A DNA stretch of 64,000 bases from Streptomyces griseofuscus (GCF_014673495.1 NZ_CP051006.1:5456001-5520000), one strand, 5' to 3'; counted from the stretch's first letter, positions 7,514 through 16,530 are shown. A program made the numbers and translations. The notes: generated by a model not told the origin, from the letters alone.

Positions 7514-8995
7514 CTACGCCCCCGCGATCCTCGGATACGCCTTGTGCCGGTCGAGGAAGTCCGAGACCCCCGCCGCCCGTCGATGCGGCAGCAGCACCCG
7601 CGCCGTCCCGGCCAGCATCGTCTGGATACGGGACGACTGCACCTGGTCCAGCAGCGACAGGACCCGCATCCCCGCCTCCGCCGCTTCGTCGGGACGGCCC
7701 TCGCGGGCGAGGTCGTCGGCGAGCTCCGCCGTGTACAGGGCGATGTTCCGGGTGAAATGGGGGTCCTGGAGGTCCGCAGCCCGCTGGGCGTGCCGGGAGG
7801 CCCGCGGCCAGTCGCCCAGCATGGACCAGCACTGCGCCTCCAGCCCCTCCAGCTCGGCCTCGCCGTAGAAGCTCATCCACTCGGGGTCGGCCCCGGAGCG
7901 CCCCCGCGCGAACAGGGCCTGCGCCCGGGCGAGCGCCCGCGCGCAGCCGGTGCGGTCGGCCAGCCCCGCCCAGCCCCCCGCCTCGCGCAGCGCGAGCAGG
8001 GAGTTCAGCCGGTCGGAGCCGAGCGGCCGGGCCGCCCGCTGCGCGGCCTGCGCGGCGCGCACCGCCTCCCGGGGCCGCCCCGCGTCCCGCGCCAGGAACG
8101 CGGTGTTGCAGAAGGCGTGCGCCTCCAGCCCCTCGTCCCCGGTCATCCGGGCCGTGGCCAGCGCCTCCGCGTAGTGCGAGCGCGCGTCGTCGAAGCGGCC
8201 GGAGTCGTGCGCCAGCCAGCCCACGGAGATGGCGAGTTCACCTGCGCCCGTGTGCAGCCGCTCGACGGTGGACTGCCGGGTGGCGCCCGCGTCCAGCAGC
8301 GCGTACGCCGCGCGCAGGGGAGCCGCCGCGCGCCGGTAGAGGCCGTCCGCGCCGTGCCGGTCGTCCAGCAGCCGGATCCGGCGGACCGCCTCCTCCAGGG
8401 CCGTCGCCTCGGTGCTCCCGGGCCGGCGCGAGCGGCGGGGGGCGGGCACGGTGTGGGGGGTGAGCCCCAGCGGGCCCAGCGCGGCGGCGGCCACGGTGGC
8501 CCCGCCGGTCATGAATGCGCGACGCAGCACGTCGCTCTCCTCGTGGTTCGGATGGTCGTACGGGTACGGCCCCTGGGGGTCGCACACCTCGTGCGGGTCA
8601 TACGGGTCGTGCGCGTGATGCTGGTCCTGCGGCTCGCCCGGGTACCCGGCGACGACCTCCCGCGCCCCGCCCGCGCCGAGCGCCCGCGGGGCCGTACGCG
8701 CCGCGCGGCCGCGGACGGACGAGCGGGGCGCGAAGCCGAGGTCGGCGAGCGTACGACCGGGGAACATGTGCAGGAACACCCGCTCGTAGGCGTAGTTCGG
8801 GCAGCGGATCTCACCCGCCTCGACCCGCCCGACGTAGCGCGCGTCACAGCTCACCCGCTCACCGATCTCCCGCGCCGCCCGCCGCACCAGCGCCGCGAAC
8901 TCGGCCGGTGAGCGCCGGCCGCGCAGCCGCCGGAAGGCGAGGTTCGGCCGGGGTGGCCGTTCGGGCTGTGACGAGGTCACGGTAGACGACGCCAT
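7514..8995 (-). CDS. XRE-like regulator with TPR-type C-terminal region
   Basis: A 493-residue cytoplasmic regulator. Residues about 20-95 (EFAALVRRAAREIGERVSCDARYVGRVEAGEIRCPNYAYERVF) resemble a helix-turn-helix of the XRE type. A low-complexity His/Asp/Pro/Tyr linker follows (around HDPYDPHEVCDPQGPYPYDH). A helical solenoid of TPR-like repeats from about 220 to the end (for example GRFDDARSHYAEALATARMTGDEGLEAHAFCN) completes it. A short hydrophobic patch (FMTGGATVAAAALGPLGL) sits between them. The layout is like NsdA-type negative regulators of Streptomyces development, but I cannot assign a specific one. The ATG at 8995 is chosen because GAGAGGA precedes it. Confidence 0.8.
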   Translation of the reverse strand: MASSTVTSSQPERPPRPNLAFRRLRGRRSPAEFAALVRRAAREIGERVSCDARYVGRVEAGEIRCPNYAYERVFLHMFPGRTLADLGFAPRSSVRGRAARTAPRALGAGGAREVVAGYPGEPQDQHHAHDPYDPHEVCDPQGPYPYDHPNHEESDVLRRAFMTGGATVAAAALGPLGLTPHTVPAPRRSRRPGSTEATALEEAVRRIRLLDDRHGADGLYRRAAAPLRAAYALLDAGATRQSTVERLHTGAGELAISVGWLAHDSGRFDDARSHYAEALATARMTGDEGLEAHAFCNTAFLARDAGRPREAVRAAQAAQRAARPLGSDRLNSLLALREAGGWAGLADRTGCARALARAQALFARGRSGADPEWMSFYGEAELEGLEAQCWSMLGDWPRASRHAQRAADLQDPHFTRNIALYTAELADDLAREGRPDEAAEAGMRVLSLLDQVQSSRIQTMLAGTARVLLPHRRAAGVSDFLDRHKAYPRIAGA

Positions 8996-9261
8996 GGCCG
9001 GGTCCTCTCGTGCGAACCGTCGAACCATGCCGGTACCGGGGCGGGTTCGGGACGTGGCGCCCGAGTGGTGCCCTGGTTCCGGCGAGCAAGAACGTACCGG
9101 CTGTGAGGGTCCCGCCACGCCGGGTTTGGCCACAAAAGCGGATATCTCATCCGTGATCTGCCATGAAGTGCCATCCTTTGCGGCGCACTTGTGCCGTAGC
9201 CGTTGACAGGATGGCGCGTTGAACGTGTTGACCGCGACAGTGCTGTGTGGTGGAGGCGGGC

Positions 9262-9669
9262 ATGGAGACCAGCCAGAGCAGTGAACCGTGTACCTCGCCG
9301 TCGCCGCCCGCCCCGGGCGACACGGTGTGCGACCTGGTGACCGTACCGGCCCGGCAGGGCCTGGAAGCGGTCGACATCCTGCGGCGCGGAGCCGCGGACG
9401 CGGTCGGGCCGGTGCTGCACGACGACGACCGGGACACCCTCGGCTTCCTGGTGCCCGCGGGCACCGCGGCCGGCTGGGACGTGCCGGGCAGCACCTGCAC
9501 GGAGACCAACGGGCGCGGTCTGCGCCTCGCCCCGGAACCCCCGGTCGCGGGCGCCGACTGGCTGCTGCCCCCCGGTGACGACGCCGACCTCGCCACCGAC
9601 CCGGCCGTCCTGCGCGAGGCCCTCGGCGAGGCTGCGCGCCTGATCGAGGCCGCCGACAAATGCTGCTGA
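9262..9669 (+). CDS. Small conserved Streptomyces protein, unknown
   Basis: 135 residues, soluble and acidic, ending in two cysteines. Blocks GPVLHDDDRDTLGFLVPAGTAAGWDVPGS and PPVAGADWLLPPGDD are reminiscent of the prim-pol-N-like Streptomyces proteins, as in the gene at 138-680, but no catalytic residues are complete. GGAGG directly before the ATG at 9262 supports this start over the GTG at 9247. It is divergent from the XRE/TPR regulator. Such pairings often mean the small protein works with the regulator, but that is only inference. Confidence 0.65.
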   Translation: METSQSSEPCTSPSPPAPGDTVCDLVTVPARQGLEAVDILRRGAADAVGPVLHDDDRDTLGFLVPAGTAAGWDVPGSTCTETNGRGLRLAPEPPVAGADWLLPPGDDADLATDPAVLREALGEAARLIEAADKCC

Positions 9670-9703
9670 AACGTTTACCGCGGGGACCTGAGAAAATAGC
9701 CGG

Positions 9704-10573
9704 ATGGGCAGGTCAAGGAACCCGCGGCGGGCAGCGGCCGCCACCGCCGCCGTAGAGGAAGCAGTCGACGGCGGTCTCGCGCGGCTCGTCCCCGACCCGG
9801 ACCGGAGCCGGGCCTGGACGCTGCTGATCGACGGGGCGCCCCAGTCGCATGTCGACCTGGACGACCCCGGGTATCTCTCCTTCGAGTACCAGCGCCGCCT
9901 CGGCCATGTCATCGATCTCGCCGCGCCGCCGGGCAAGCCCGTGCACGCCGTCCATCTGGGCGGCGGCGCCTTCACCCTCGCCCGCTATGTCGCCGCCACC
10001 CGGCCCCGGTCCACCCAGCAGGTCGTGGAGCGGGACGCGAGCCTTGTGCAGCTGGTCCGGCGGGAGCTGCCGTTGGATCCGAACGCCCGGATCCGGGTGC
10101 GCTCGGCGGACGCCCGTGCGGGACTCGGCAAGGTGCCCGACGGCTGGGCCGATCTGATCGTCGCCGATGTCTTCAGCGGCGCCCGCACCCCCGCCCACCT
10201 CACCTCCACCGAGTTCCTCGACGAGGTGCGCCGCGCCCTGAAACCGTCCGGGATCTACGCCGCCAACCTCGCCGACGGGCCGCCGCTCGCCCATCTGCGC
10301 GGCCAGATCGCCACCGCGGCCGCCCGGTTCGCCGAACTCGCGCTGATCGCCGACCCGGCCGTACTGCGCGGCAAACGCTTCGGCAACGCGATCCTGGTCG
10401 CCTCCGACCTGCCGCTGCCGCTGTCCGAACTCACCCGGCGCGCCGCCTCCGACCCGCACACCGCCCGGGTCGAACACGGCCGCCGGCTCACCGACTTCAC
10501 CGGCGGCGCGCAGCCGGTGACGGACGCGGCGGCCGTGGACTCCCCGGCCCCGCCGCCCTCGGTGTTCCGCTGA
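9704..10573 (+). CDS. Spermidine-synthase-like methyltransferase-fold protein
   Basis: 289 residues with the spermidine/spermine synthase fold. A beta-hairpin N-terminal part carries QSHVDLDDPGYLSFEYQRRL. The Rossmann core follows with AVHLGGGAFTLARYV (a glycine-rich nucleotide loop), QVVERDASLV (acidic residue binding the ribose), VRSADARAGLGKVPDGWADLIVADVFSGARTP, and a late LKPSGIYAANLAD. Bacterial relatives of this kind often lack aminopropyltransferase activity. No S-adenosylmethionine decarboxylase gene is nearby, so polyamine synthesis is not implied. The start ATG has only a weak GAGA ribosome site. It ends 16 bp from the convergent gene at 10590. Confidence 0.8.
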   Translation: MGRSRNPRRAAAATAAVEEAVDGGLARLVPDPDRSRAWTLLIDGAPQSHVDLDDPGYLSFEYQRRLGHVIDLAAPPGKPVHAVHLGGGAFTLARYVAATRPRSTQQVVERDASLVQLVRRELPLDPNARIRVRSADARAGLGKVPDGWADLIVADVFSGARTPAHLTSTEFLDEVRRALKPSGIYAANLADGPPLAHLRGQIATAAARFAELALIADPAVLRGKRFGNAILVASDLPLPLSELTRRAASDPHTARVEHGRRLTDFTGGAQPVTDAAAVDSPAPPPSVFR

Positions 10574-10589
10574 GCACCGGTGTGCCGCC

Positions 10590-11105
10590 TCAGTAGGTGC
10601 CGATCTCCACGTGCGGCGGGCCGTCGTGCCAGGTGCAGAACACCGACACCCGGTCCGTGCCCCGGCTGAACTCCACCCGGATCCACGTCGCCGTCTTCCA
10701 CACCTGCATCGACCAGCCGGTCCCCGGCGTCGCCGAGACGAGCGTGGCATCGGCCGCGCCCAGCTCGAACACCGCGTGGCCGCCGTCGGTGTCGTACGCC
10801 TTGACCTTGCCGGAGGGGGTAGGCGAGGAGGAGGGGCCCGGGGAGCGGCGGACGGTCGCCGTGGGGGAGGGGGAGGCGGACGGGGACGCGGGGTGGGATC
10901 GGGACGGCCGGTGAGGCGACGGCGCGACCGGGGCCGTGGCCGAGGTCGCCCTTGTCGTCGGGGAGCCCGCGCCCACGACGGGCAGCGCGCGCGGCGGGGC
11001 GTACGCCGTCCCCGCCATCACCGTGTGCACGCCCCACCACGACAGCGTGACCGCCGCGCCCGTCGCGAGCAGCCAGGCCAGTACGTGTACGAGTCCTCTG
11101 CGCAT
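10590..11105 (-). CDS. Membrane-anchored secreted protein, unknown
   Basis: 171 residues. One N-terminal hydrophobic segment (LVHVLAWLLATGAAVTLSWW, about 5-24) is followed by a Ser/Pro/Thr-rich spacer (about 45-100) and a compact extracytoplasmic domain (about 105-171) with WSMQVWKTATWIRVEFSRGTDRVSVFCTWHDGPPHVEIGTY. It is probably a surface protein held at the membrane by an uncleaved segment. No enzyme motif is seen. The ATG at 11105 is preferred over 11114 because GGCAGG is better spaced. It is divergent from the response regulator. Confidence 0.72.
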   Translation of the reverse strand: MRRGLVHVLAWLLATGAAVTLSWWGVHTVMAGTAYAPPRALPVVGAGSPTTRATSATAPVAPSPHRPSRSHPASPSASPSPTATVRRSPGPSSSPTPSGKVKAYDTDGGHAVFELGAADATLVSATPGTGWSMQVWKTATWIRVEFSRGTDRVSVFCTWHDGPPHVEIGTY

Positions 11106-11215
11106 CGCGTCCATCCTGCCCCACCGGTCACACCCGATCGGCACCGGTTGTCCACAGCCGCGGAGTTGTCCACAGGCCCGCACCGGGCTCTCGCGCATGG
11201 CGTACGGTGCGGCGC

Positions 11216-11923
11216 ATGGCAAGTGTGCTCGTCGTCGAGGACGACCAGTTCGTACGCTCGGCGCTCATCCGGCAGTTGACCGACGCCTCGCACACCGTGC
11301 GTTCCGTCGGTACGGCACTGGAGGCGCTGCGCGAGGTCGCCCATCACCGTTTCGACGTGGTCATCCTGGACCTCGGACTGCCGGACCTGGACGGCTCCGA
11401 GGCCCTGAAGATGCTGCGCGGCATCACCGACGTGCCGGTCATCATCGCCACCGCCCGGGACGACGAGGCGGAGATAGTGCGGCTGTTGAACGCGGGGGCG
11501 GACGACTATCTGACCAAGCCGTTCTCCGTGGGCCATCTCTCCGCCCGGATCTCGGCGGTGCTGCGCCGGGCCCGCGCCACCGGCGGCGAGGTCCCGCCCT
11601 CCACCGTGCTGCGCGTCGGCGGTCTGACCGTGGACCCGCTGCGCCGCCAGGCCGAGCTGGACGGCACCCGGCTCGACCTCACCCGCCGCGAGTTCGACCT
11701 GCTCGCCTTCCTCGCCGGCCGCCCCGGCGTCGTCGTCCCCCGCAGGGAACTGCTCGCCGAGGTCTGGCAGCAGTCGTACGGCGACGACCAGACCATCGAC
11801 GTCCATCTGTCCTGGCTGCGCCGGAAACTGGGGGAGACGGCGGCCCGGCCGCGCTATCTGCACACGCTGCGGGGCGTCGGCGTGAAGCTGGAACCCCCGG
11901 CGGACCCGGAGCCGGCGCGATGA
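11216..11923 (+). CDS. OmpR-family response regulator
   Basis: 235 residues. The receiver domain (1-115) has the acidic pocket E8/D9/D10, phosphorylation site D52 (in ILDLGLPD), and the conserved switch lysine K101 (YLTKPF). A winged-helix DNA-binding domain follows (about 135-230; LTRREFDLLAFL, DVHLSWLRRKLG, LRGVGVKLE). It overlaps the kinase gene by ATGA. A TACGGT hexamer ends 7 nt before the ATG, so the mRNA may be leaderless. An in-frame GTG at 11207 is an alternative start. Its position in front of a chitinase gene suggests that gene as a target. Confidence 0.93.
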   Translation: MASVLVVEDDQFVRSALIRQLTDASHTVRSVGTALEALREVAHHRFDVVILDLGLPDLDGSEALKMLRGITDVPVIIATARDDEAEIVRLLNAGADDYLTKPFSVGHLSARISAVLRRARATGGEVPPSTVLRVGGLTVDPLRRQAELDGTRLDLTRREFDLLAFLAGRPGVVVPRRELLAEVWQQSYGDDQTIDVHLSWLRRKLGETAARPRYLHTLRGVGVKLEPPADPEPAR

Positions 11924-13323
11924 GGTGGGCCCTGGTCAAGGTCTGCCTGGCGGTCACCACCATGGTCGTCGTCGCCTTCGCGGTGCCGCTCGGCCTGGTG
12001 GTCAGGGAGATGGCCCGCGACCGCGCCTTCGCGGGCGCCGAGCGGGAGGCCGCCGCCGTGGCGCCCGCCCTGTCCATCACCACCGACCGGGACGAGCTGG
12101 AGCGGGTGGTGGCCGCCGCGGGCGCCGACTCCGGGATGGCCGTCCACCTGCCCGCCGAGGGCGCCCGCGGCGCGCTCGACATCGGCGCCTCCCGCGCCAC
12201 CGGCCATGACATCCAGGCGGTACGACGGCTCGGCCGGGCCTCCACCACCACCGTCACCGGCGGCTTCGCCCTGCTGCAACCCGTGGCGCTCGGCTCCGGC
12301 GCGATCGCCGTGGTCGAGGTGTACGTCCCGGAGTCCGAGGTGACCAACGGCGTCGGCACCGCCTGGGCGGTGCTGGCCGGTGTCGGCCTCGCGCTGATCG
12401 TCGGCTCGGTCGCCGTCGCCGACCGGCTCGGGGTGCGCATGGTGCGGCCCGCGCGTCGGCTGGTCGAGGGCGCGCGGGAGCTGGGCGAGGGCGAGCTGGG
12501 CGCCCGGGTGCCGGAGGAGGGCCCGACCGAACTGCGGCTCGCGGCGGTCGCGTTCAACTCCATGGCCGACCAGGTCGTCCGGCTCCTCGCGGGCGAGCGG
12601 GAGCTGGCCGCCGACCTCTCCCACCGGCTGCGCACCCCGCTGACCGTCCTGCGGCTGAACGCTGCCTCGCTGGGCGCCGGACCGGCCGCCGAGCAGACCC
12701 GCGCGGCCGTCGCCCAGCTGGAGCGCGAGGTGGACACCATCATCCGCACGGCACGCGAGGCCAAGCCCCAGACGGCAGCTCCCGGACCCGGCGCCGGCTG
12801 CGACGCGGCCGAGGTGGTGGGCGAGCGGATGGAGTTCTGGTCCGCGCTCGCCGAGGACGAGGGCCGCACCTGGCGGGTGGCCGGGGTGGACCACCCGGCG
12901 CGGATACCCGTGGCCCGCGCCGAGCTGGCCGCCGCCCTCGACGCCCTGCTCGGCAATGTCTTCCGGCACACCCCGGAGGGCACCGCCTTCGCGGTGGACG
13001 TGCACCAGGGCGAGGACGCGGTGATCGTGCTGATCTCCGACGCGGGCCCCGGCATACCCGACCCCGAGGCGGCGCTGGCCCGCGGCCGGGGCTCGGGGAC
13101 CACGGGCTCGACCGGGCTCGGCCTCGACATCGTGCGCCGACTCGCCGAGTCCACCGGCGGCGACGTCCGCATCGGCGCCTCGGTGCTGGGCGGCAGCGAG
13201 ATACGCATCCGCTTCCAGCGGGACGCGCGCGGGCCGCAGCGGCGGGGACACCGGGGTGCCGTGCGGCGGCGCGGGGCACGCCGGCTGGTCCCGACCTTTA
13301 ACCGGCCCCGATCCCTTCCTTAA
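11920..13323 (+). CDS. Sensor histidine kinase
   Basis: 467 residues. Two membrane segments (about 7-29 and 148-168) flank an extracytoplasmic sensor of roughly 115 residues. HAMP (about 170-222), dimerisation/phosphoacceptor DLSHRLRTPL (H235), and a HATPase domain with N (LLGNVFRHTPEG), G1 (DAGPGIPD) and G2 (GSTGLGLDIVRRLAESTGG) boxes follow. It phosphorylates the co-transcribed OmpR-type regulator. The C-terminal 30 residues are basic and disordered, and run into the chitinase regulatory region. The signal sensed is unknown; cell-wall or chitin fragments are a guess from the neighbour. Confidence 0.92.
   Translation: MRWALVKVCLAVTTMVVVAFAVPLGLVVREMARDRAFAGAEREAAAVAPALSITTDRDELERVVAAAGADSGMAVHLPAEGARGALDIGASRATGHDIQAVRRLGRASTTTVTGGFALLQPVALGSGAIAVVEVYVPESEVTNGVGTAWAVLAGVGLALIVGSVAVADRLGVRMVRPARRLVEGARELGEGELGARVPEEGPTELRLAAVAFNSMADQVVRLLAGERELAADLSHRLRTPLTVLRLNAASLGAGPAAEQTRAAVAQLEREVDTIIRTAREAKPQTAAPGPGAGCDAAEVVGERMEFWSALAEDEGRTWRVAGVDHPARIPVARAELAAALDALLGNVFRHTPEGTAFAVDVHQGEDAVIVLISDAGPGIPDPEAALARGRGSGTTGSTGLGLDIVRRLAESTGGDVRIGASVLGGSEIRIRFQRDARGPQRRGHRGAVRRRGARRLVPTFNRPRSLP
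13286..13297. promoter_or_regulatory. Chitinase-type operator TGGTCCCGACCT
   Basis: The 12-mer fits TGGTC-NN-GACCT, the repeat known upstream of Streptomyces chitinase genes and overlapping DasR-type sites. Only one clear copy is seen, and it lies inside the kinase 3' end about 130 bp before the chitinase start. Confidence 0.4.
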
Positions 13324-13335
13324 GCGAACCCTAAG
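13318..13335 (+). promoter_or_regulatory. Candidate OmpR-type direct repeat before chitinase
   Basis: CCTTAAG at 13318-13324 and CCCTAAG at 13329-13335 are repeated with an 11-nt period, the usual spacing of OmpR-family half-sites. They straddle the kinase stop codon and lie about 95 bp before the chitinase start. A TAGCGT at 13384-13389 could be its -10 element. Confidence 0.35.
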
Positions 13336-13428
13336 GACTGCAACGGCCGTCCGCATCAAGCGGTTTGCCCGATTCCGGCTCGCTAGCGTGCTGCCGCACC
13401 ACACCCCCCGTGACGAACGAAGGCAGGC

Positions 13429-14877
13429 ATGCGCATGAGCACCCACCGGCGCAGGATCAGTGGCAGGAACAAGGCGATAGGCGGCATCGTCGCCGCGGCC
13501 GTGGTCGGCGGCGGCGCGTTCCTGCTCACGGGCACGGCGAACGCCGCCGGGGTGAACGCCGCGTACACCAGGACCAGCGACTGGTCCACCGGCTACACCG
13601 GCCAGTACGTCGTCACCAACAACAGCACCCAGCAGGAGAAGACCTGGACCCTGGAGTTCGACCTGCCGGCCGGGGCGAAGCTGTCCTCGCTGTGGAACGG
13701 CGTATCGAGCGTCAGCGGAAGCCATGTCACGGTCCGCCCGGCGAGCTGGGACACCGCGGGGCTCGCCCCCGGCAAGTCGGTGACCGTCGGCTTCGTGGTC
13801 GAGGGCGGCGGCGCCCCGACGGGCTGTCGTATCGACAACAGCTCATGCTCCACCGACGACGGACCGGCCCCCGAACCGAGCGGCCGCCCCACCGAGACCG
13901 GGACTCCCACCCCGACCCCCACGCCCACCAGGACCGCCACCCCCACCCCCACGCCGACCACGAGCACCGGTTCCGGCACCACCGCGGCCGCCGGGTTCGC
14001 GCCCTACGTGGACACCTCCCTCTACCCGGCCTTCGACCTCCTCGGCGCGGCCGACGCCACCGGGGTGAAGAACTACAACCTGGCCTTCATCACCGACGGC
14101 GGCGGCTGCACCCCCAAGTGGGGCGGTGTCACCGATGTGAGCAGCGACGCCGTGGCCGCGCAGATCGGCGCCCTGCGTGCCAAGGGCGGTGACGTCCGGG
14201 TCTCCTTCGGCGGTGCCTCCGGCTCCGAGCTGGCCACCACCTGCACCTCCGCGGACGCGCTGGCGGCGGCGTACGGCAAGGCGATCGACGCGTTCAAGCT
14301 GACCAAGGTCGACTTCGACGTGGAGGGCGGCGCGCTGCCGAACACGGCCGCCAACACCCGCCGTGCCCAGGCCATCGCCAAGCTCCAGGCCCAGCACCCC
14401 GGCCTGGACGTCTCCTTCACCCTCCCGGTGATGCCCGAGGGCCTCACCCAGGACGGCGTCAACCTGCTGTCGAACGCCAAGGCCAACGGCGTCAGGACCG
14501 GCCTGGTCAACATCATGGCGATGGACTACGGATCCTCGTACAACGGCGACATGGGCGGCTACGCCGAGCAGGCCGCCACCGCCACCCAGGCCCAGGTCAA
14601 GAGCGTGCTGGGGCTCTCCGACGCGGCCGCCTGGAAGACCGTCGCCGTCACCCCGATGATCGGGGTCAACGACGTCTCCGCCGAGACCTTCACGGTCTCC
14701 GACGCCACCCAGCTGGCGGGCTTCGCCGCGACCAAGGGCCTGGGCGGTCTGTCCATGTGGTCCGCCGCCCGCGACCAGCAGTGCCCCGGCGGCCCCAAGC
14801 CCTCCGCCGACCCCACGTGCAGCTCCGTCGCCCAGGACAAGTGGGCGTTCTCGAAGGCCTTCGCTGCCTTCAAGTGA
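13429..14877 (+). CDS. Secreted chitinase, CBM2-linker-GH18
   Basis: 482 residues. The Sec signal peptide (1-39, cleavage near TANA-A) is followed by a CBM2-type cellulose/chitin-binding domain (about 41-130; SDWSTGYTGQYVVTNNST). A Pro/Thr linker (about 145-185) precedes a GH18 catalytic domain (189-482) starting GFAPYVDTSLYP and carrying DxxDxDxE-type DFDVEGG (D295, D297, catalytic E299). It hydrolyses chitin outside the cell by substrate-assisted catalysis. GAAGG precedes the first of two nearby ATGs. It lies directly behind an OmpR/kinase pair, recalling chiS-chiR-chiC neighbourhoods, though this regulator is of OmpR type. The 14903-14932 hairpin ends the transcript. Confidence 0.93.
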   Translation: MRMSTHRRRISGRNKAIGGIVAAAVVGGGAFLLTGTANAAGVNAAYTRTSDWSTGYTGQYVVTNNSTQQEKTWTLEFDLPAGAKLSSLWNGVSSVSGSHVTVRPASWDTAGLAPGKSVTVGFVVEGGGAPTGCRIDNSSCSTDDGPAPEPSGRPTETGTPTPTPTPTRTATPTPTPTTSTGSGTTAAAGFAPYVDTSLYPAFDLLGAADATGVKNYNLAFITDGGGCTPKWGGVTDVSSDAVAAQIGALRAKGGDVRVSFGGASGSELATTCTSADALAAAYGKAIDAFKLTKVDFDVEGGALPNTAANTRRAQAIAKLQAQHPGLDVSFTLPVMPEGLTQDGVNLLSNAKANGVRTGLVNIMAMDYGSSYNGDMGGYAEQAATATQAQVKSVLGLSDAAAWKTVAVTPMIGVNDVSAETFTVSDATQLAGFAATKGLGGLSMWSAARDQQCPGGPKPSADPTCSSVAQDKWAFSKAFAAFK

Positions 14878-14902
14878 GGCAGGTGAGGCGTGGGCACGTG
14901 TC

Positions 14903-14932
14903 AGGGGCGCGGCAGCGGGATGCCGCGCCCCT
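14903..14932. terminator. Bidirectional terminator
   Basis: A perfect 12-bp stem (AGGGGCGCGGCA with TGCCGCGCCCCT) with a 6-nt loop lies between the convergent chitinase and bglC genes. Confidence 0.8.
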
Positions 14933-14948
14933 CGCGCACGCGGTCAGC

Positions 14949-16376
14949 TCACGCCGCGTCGACCGGCGGCAGCTCGCCCGTCCGCGCCGCCCTGCCGTAC
15001 CAGTGGGCGCTCGACTTCGGGGTGCGCTCCAGGGTCGCGTAGTCGACGTACACCGCGCCGAACCGCTTGCCGTAGCCGTACGCCCACTCGAAGTTGTCCA
15101 TCAGGGACCACAGGTAGTAGCCGCGCACATCGGCCCCGTCCGCGATGGCTCGCTCGACCTCGGCGAGGTGGGCGCGCAGATAGGCGATGCGCTCGGGGTC
15201 GTGCACCCGGCCCTCGGCGTCCGGCTTGTCGTCGTAGGCCGCGCCGTTCTCCGTGATGTACAGCCGCAGCCCCGGGGCCTCCCGGGAGTAGCGCATGATC
15301 AGCTCGTGCAGGCCGCTCGGGTCGATGGTCCAGCCCATCTCGGTACGCTCACCCGGCGTCTGATGGAACAGCACGTCGTCGGCGCCGGGCCAGGGGGAGT
15401 GCTCGCTGGCGCCGTGGCCGTCCGCGCGCGGGCCCGCGACCTTGCCGGGGGCGGCCGAGACGAGCGCGGGGGTGTAGTAGTTCAGGCCCAGCGCATCCAG
15501 CGGCGCCTTGGCCGCAGCCAGGTCGCCGTCCCGTACGAACGACCAGTCGGTGACCGAGGCGGTGTCCGCCAGCAGCGAGGCGGGGTACGCGCCGTGCAGC
15601 ATCGGACCGTGGAAGACGCCGTTGGCCAGGTCGTCGATGCGCCGGACCGCCGCGAGGTCGGCCGGGTCCTGCGAGAGCGGCCGTACCACCGAGGAGTTGA
15701 GGCTGACCGCGATCTGGTTGCGGGCGGGCATCACCGAGCGCAGCGCCGAGACGGCGAGGCCGTGGCCCAGGTTGAGGTGGTGCGCGGCGCGCAGCGAGGC
15801 CGCCGGATCGGTGCGGCCGGGGGCGTGCACCCCGGAGCCGTAGCCCAGGAAGGCGCTGCACCAGGGCTCGTTGAGGGTGATCCAGTGCTGCACCCGGTCG
15901 CCCAGGGCGTCCCCGACGAGCTGGGCGTACTCCGCGAAGCGCAGCGCGGTCTCGCGCTCCGGCCAGCCGCCCGCGTCCTCCAGCTCCTGCGGCAGGTCCC
16001 AGTGGTAGAGGGTGACGGCGGGCTGGATGTCGTGCTCCAGCAGGTCGTCCACGAGCCGGCGGTAGAAGTCCAGGCCCACCTGGACCGCGGGGCCCCGGCC
16101 GGTCGGCTGCACCCGGGACCAGGAGACGGAGAACCGGTAGGCGTTCAGGCCGAGGTCGGCCATGAGCGCGACGTCCTCGCGGTAGCGGTGGTAGTGGTCC
16201 ACGGCGATGTCACCGTGGTCACCGCCCGCCGTCCTGCCCGGGGTATGGCTGAACGTGTCCCAGATCGAGGGGGTGCGGCCGCCCTCCCGTACCGCGCCCT
16301 CGATCTGGTACGCCGAGGTCGCACAGCCCCAGAGGAAGTCGGTCGGGAAGGTGACGGGGGTGAGGGGTTCAGGCAT
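14949..16376 (-). CDS. bglC: GH1 beta-glucosidase (cellobiose hydrolysis)
   Basis: 475 residues, cytoplasmic, full family length. The N-terminal GH1 signature FLWGCATSAYQIEGA is at 14-28. The acid/base E170 is in TLNEPW and the nucleophile E376 in YITENG. It splits imported cellobiose and cello-oligosaccharides to glucose. It is the last gene of the ceb cluster, separated from cebG by 154 bp, and has its own CebR box (16376-16389) touching the start codon, so it is both operon-linked and separately repressible. This arrangement matches bglC of cebEFG loci in Streptomyces. The ATG at 16376 is preceded by GGGAG that lies inside the CebR box. Confidence 0.95.
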   Translation of the reverse strand: MPEPLTPVTFPTDFLWGCATSAYQIEGAVREGGRTPSIWDTFSHTPGRTAGGDHGDIAVDHYHRYREDVALMADLGLNAYRFSVSWSRVQPTGRGPAVQVGLDFYRRLVDDLLEHDIQPAVTLYHWDLPQELEDAGGWPERETALRFAEYAQLVGDALGDRVQHWITLNEPWCSAFLGYGSGVHAPGRTDPAASLRAAHHLNLGHGLAVSALRSVMPARNQIAVSLNSSVVRPLSQDPADLAAVRRIDDLANGVFHGPMLHGAYPASLLADTASVTDWSFVRDGDLAAAKAPLDALGLNYYTPALVSAAPGKVAGPRADGHGASEHSPWPGADDVLFHQTPGERTEMGWTIDPSGLHELIMRYSREAPGLRLYITENGAAYDDKPDAEGRVHDPERIAYLRAHLAEVERAIADGADVRGYYLWSLMDNFEWAYGYGKRFGAVYVDYATLERTPKSSAHWYGRAARTGELPPVDAA

Positions 16377-16389
16377 GGAAGCGCTCCCA
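16376..16389 (-). promoter_or_regulatory. CebR box at bglC start
   Basis: TGGAAGCGCTCCCA differs by one base from the CebR consensus TGGGAGCGCTCCCA. On the gene strand it contains the ribosome-binding GGGAG and ends at the first base of the bglC ATG. Confidence 0.8.
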
Positions 16390-16530
16390 TGAGAGTTGGA
16401 GGGACCGGAGGTGGGGTGCGGGCCGTGCGGGGCGGGCCCCGGGGCGCGGACCGGCGCGGGCCGGGGCGGGCGGACGAGGGGGCCGGGCGGTGAGGGCCCG
16501 GCCCCGTGCGGGGTGATCGGCCGGCCGGGC

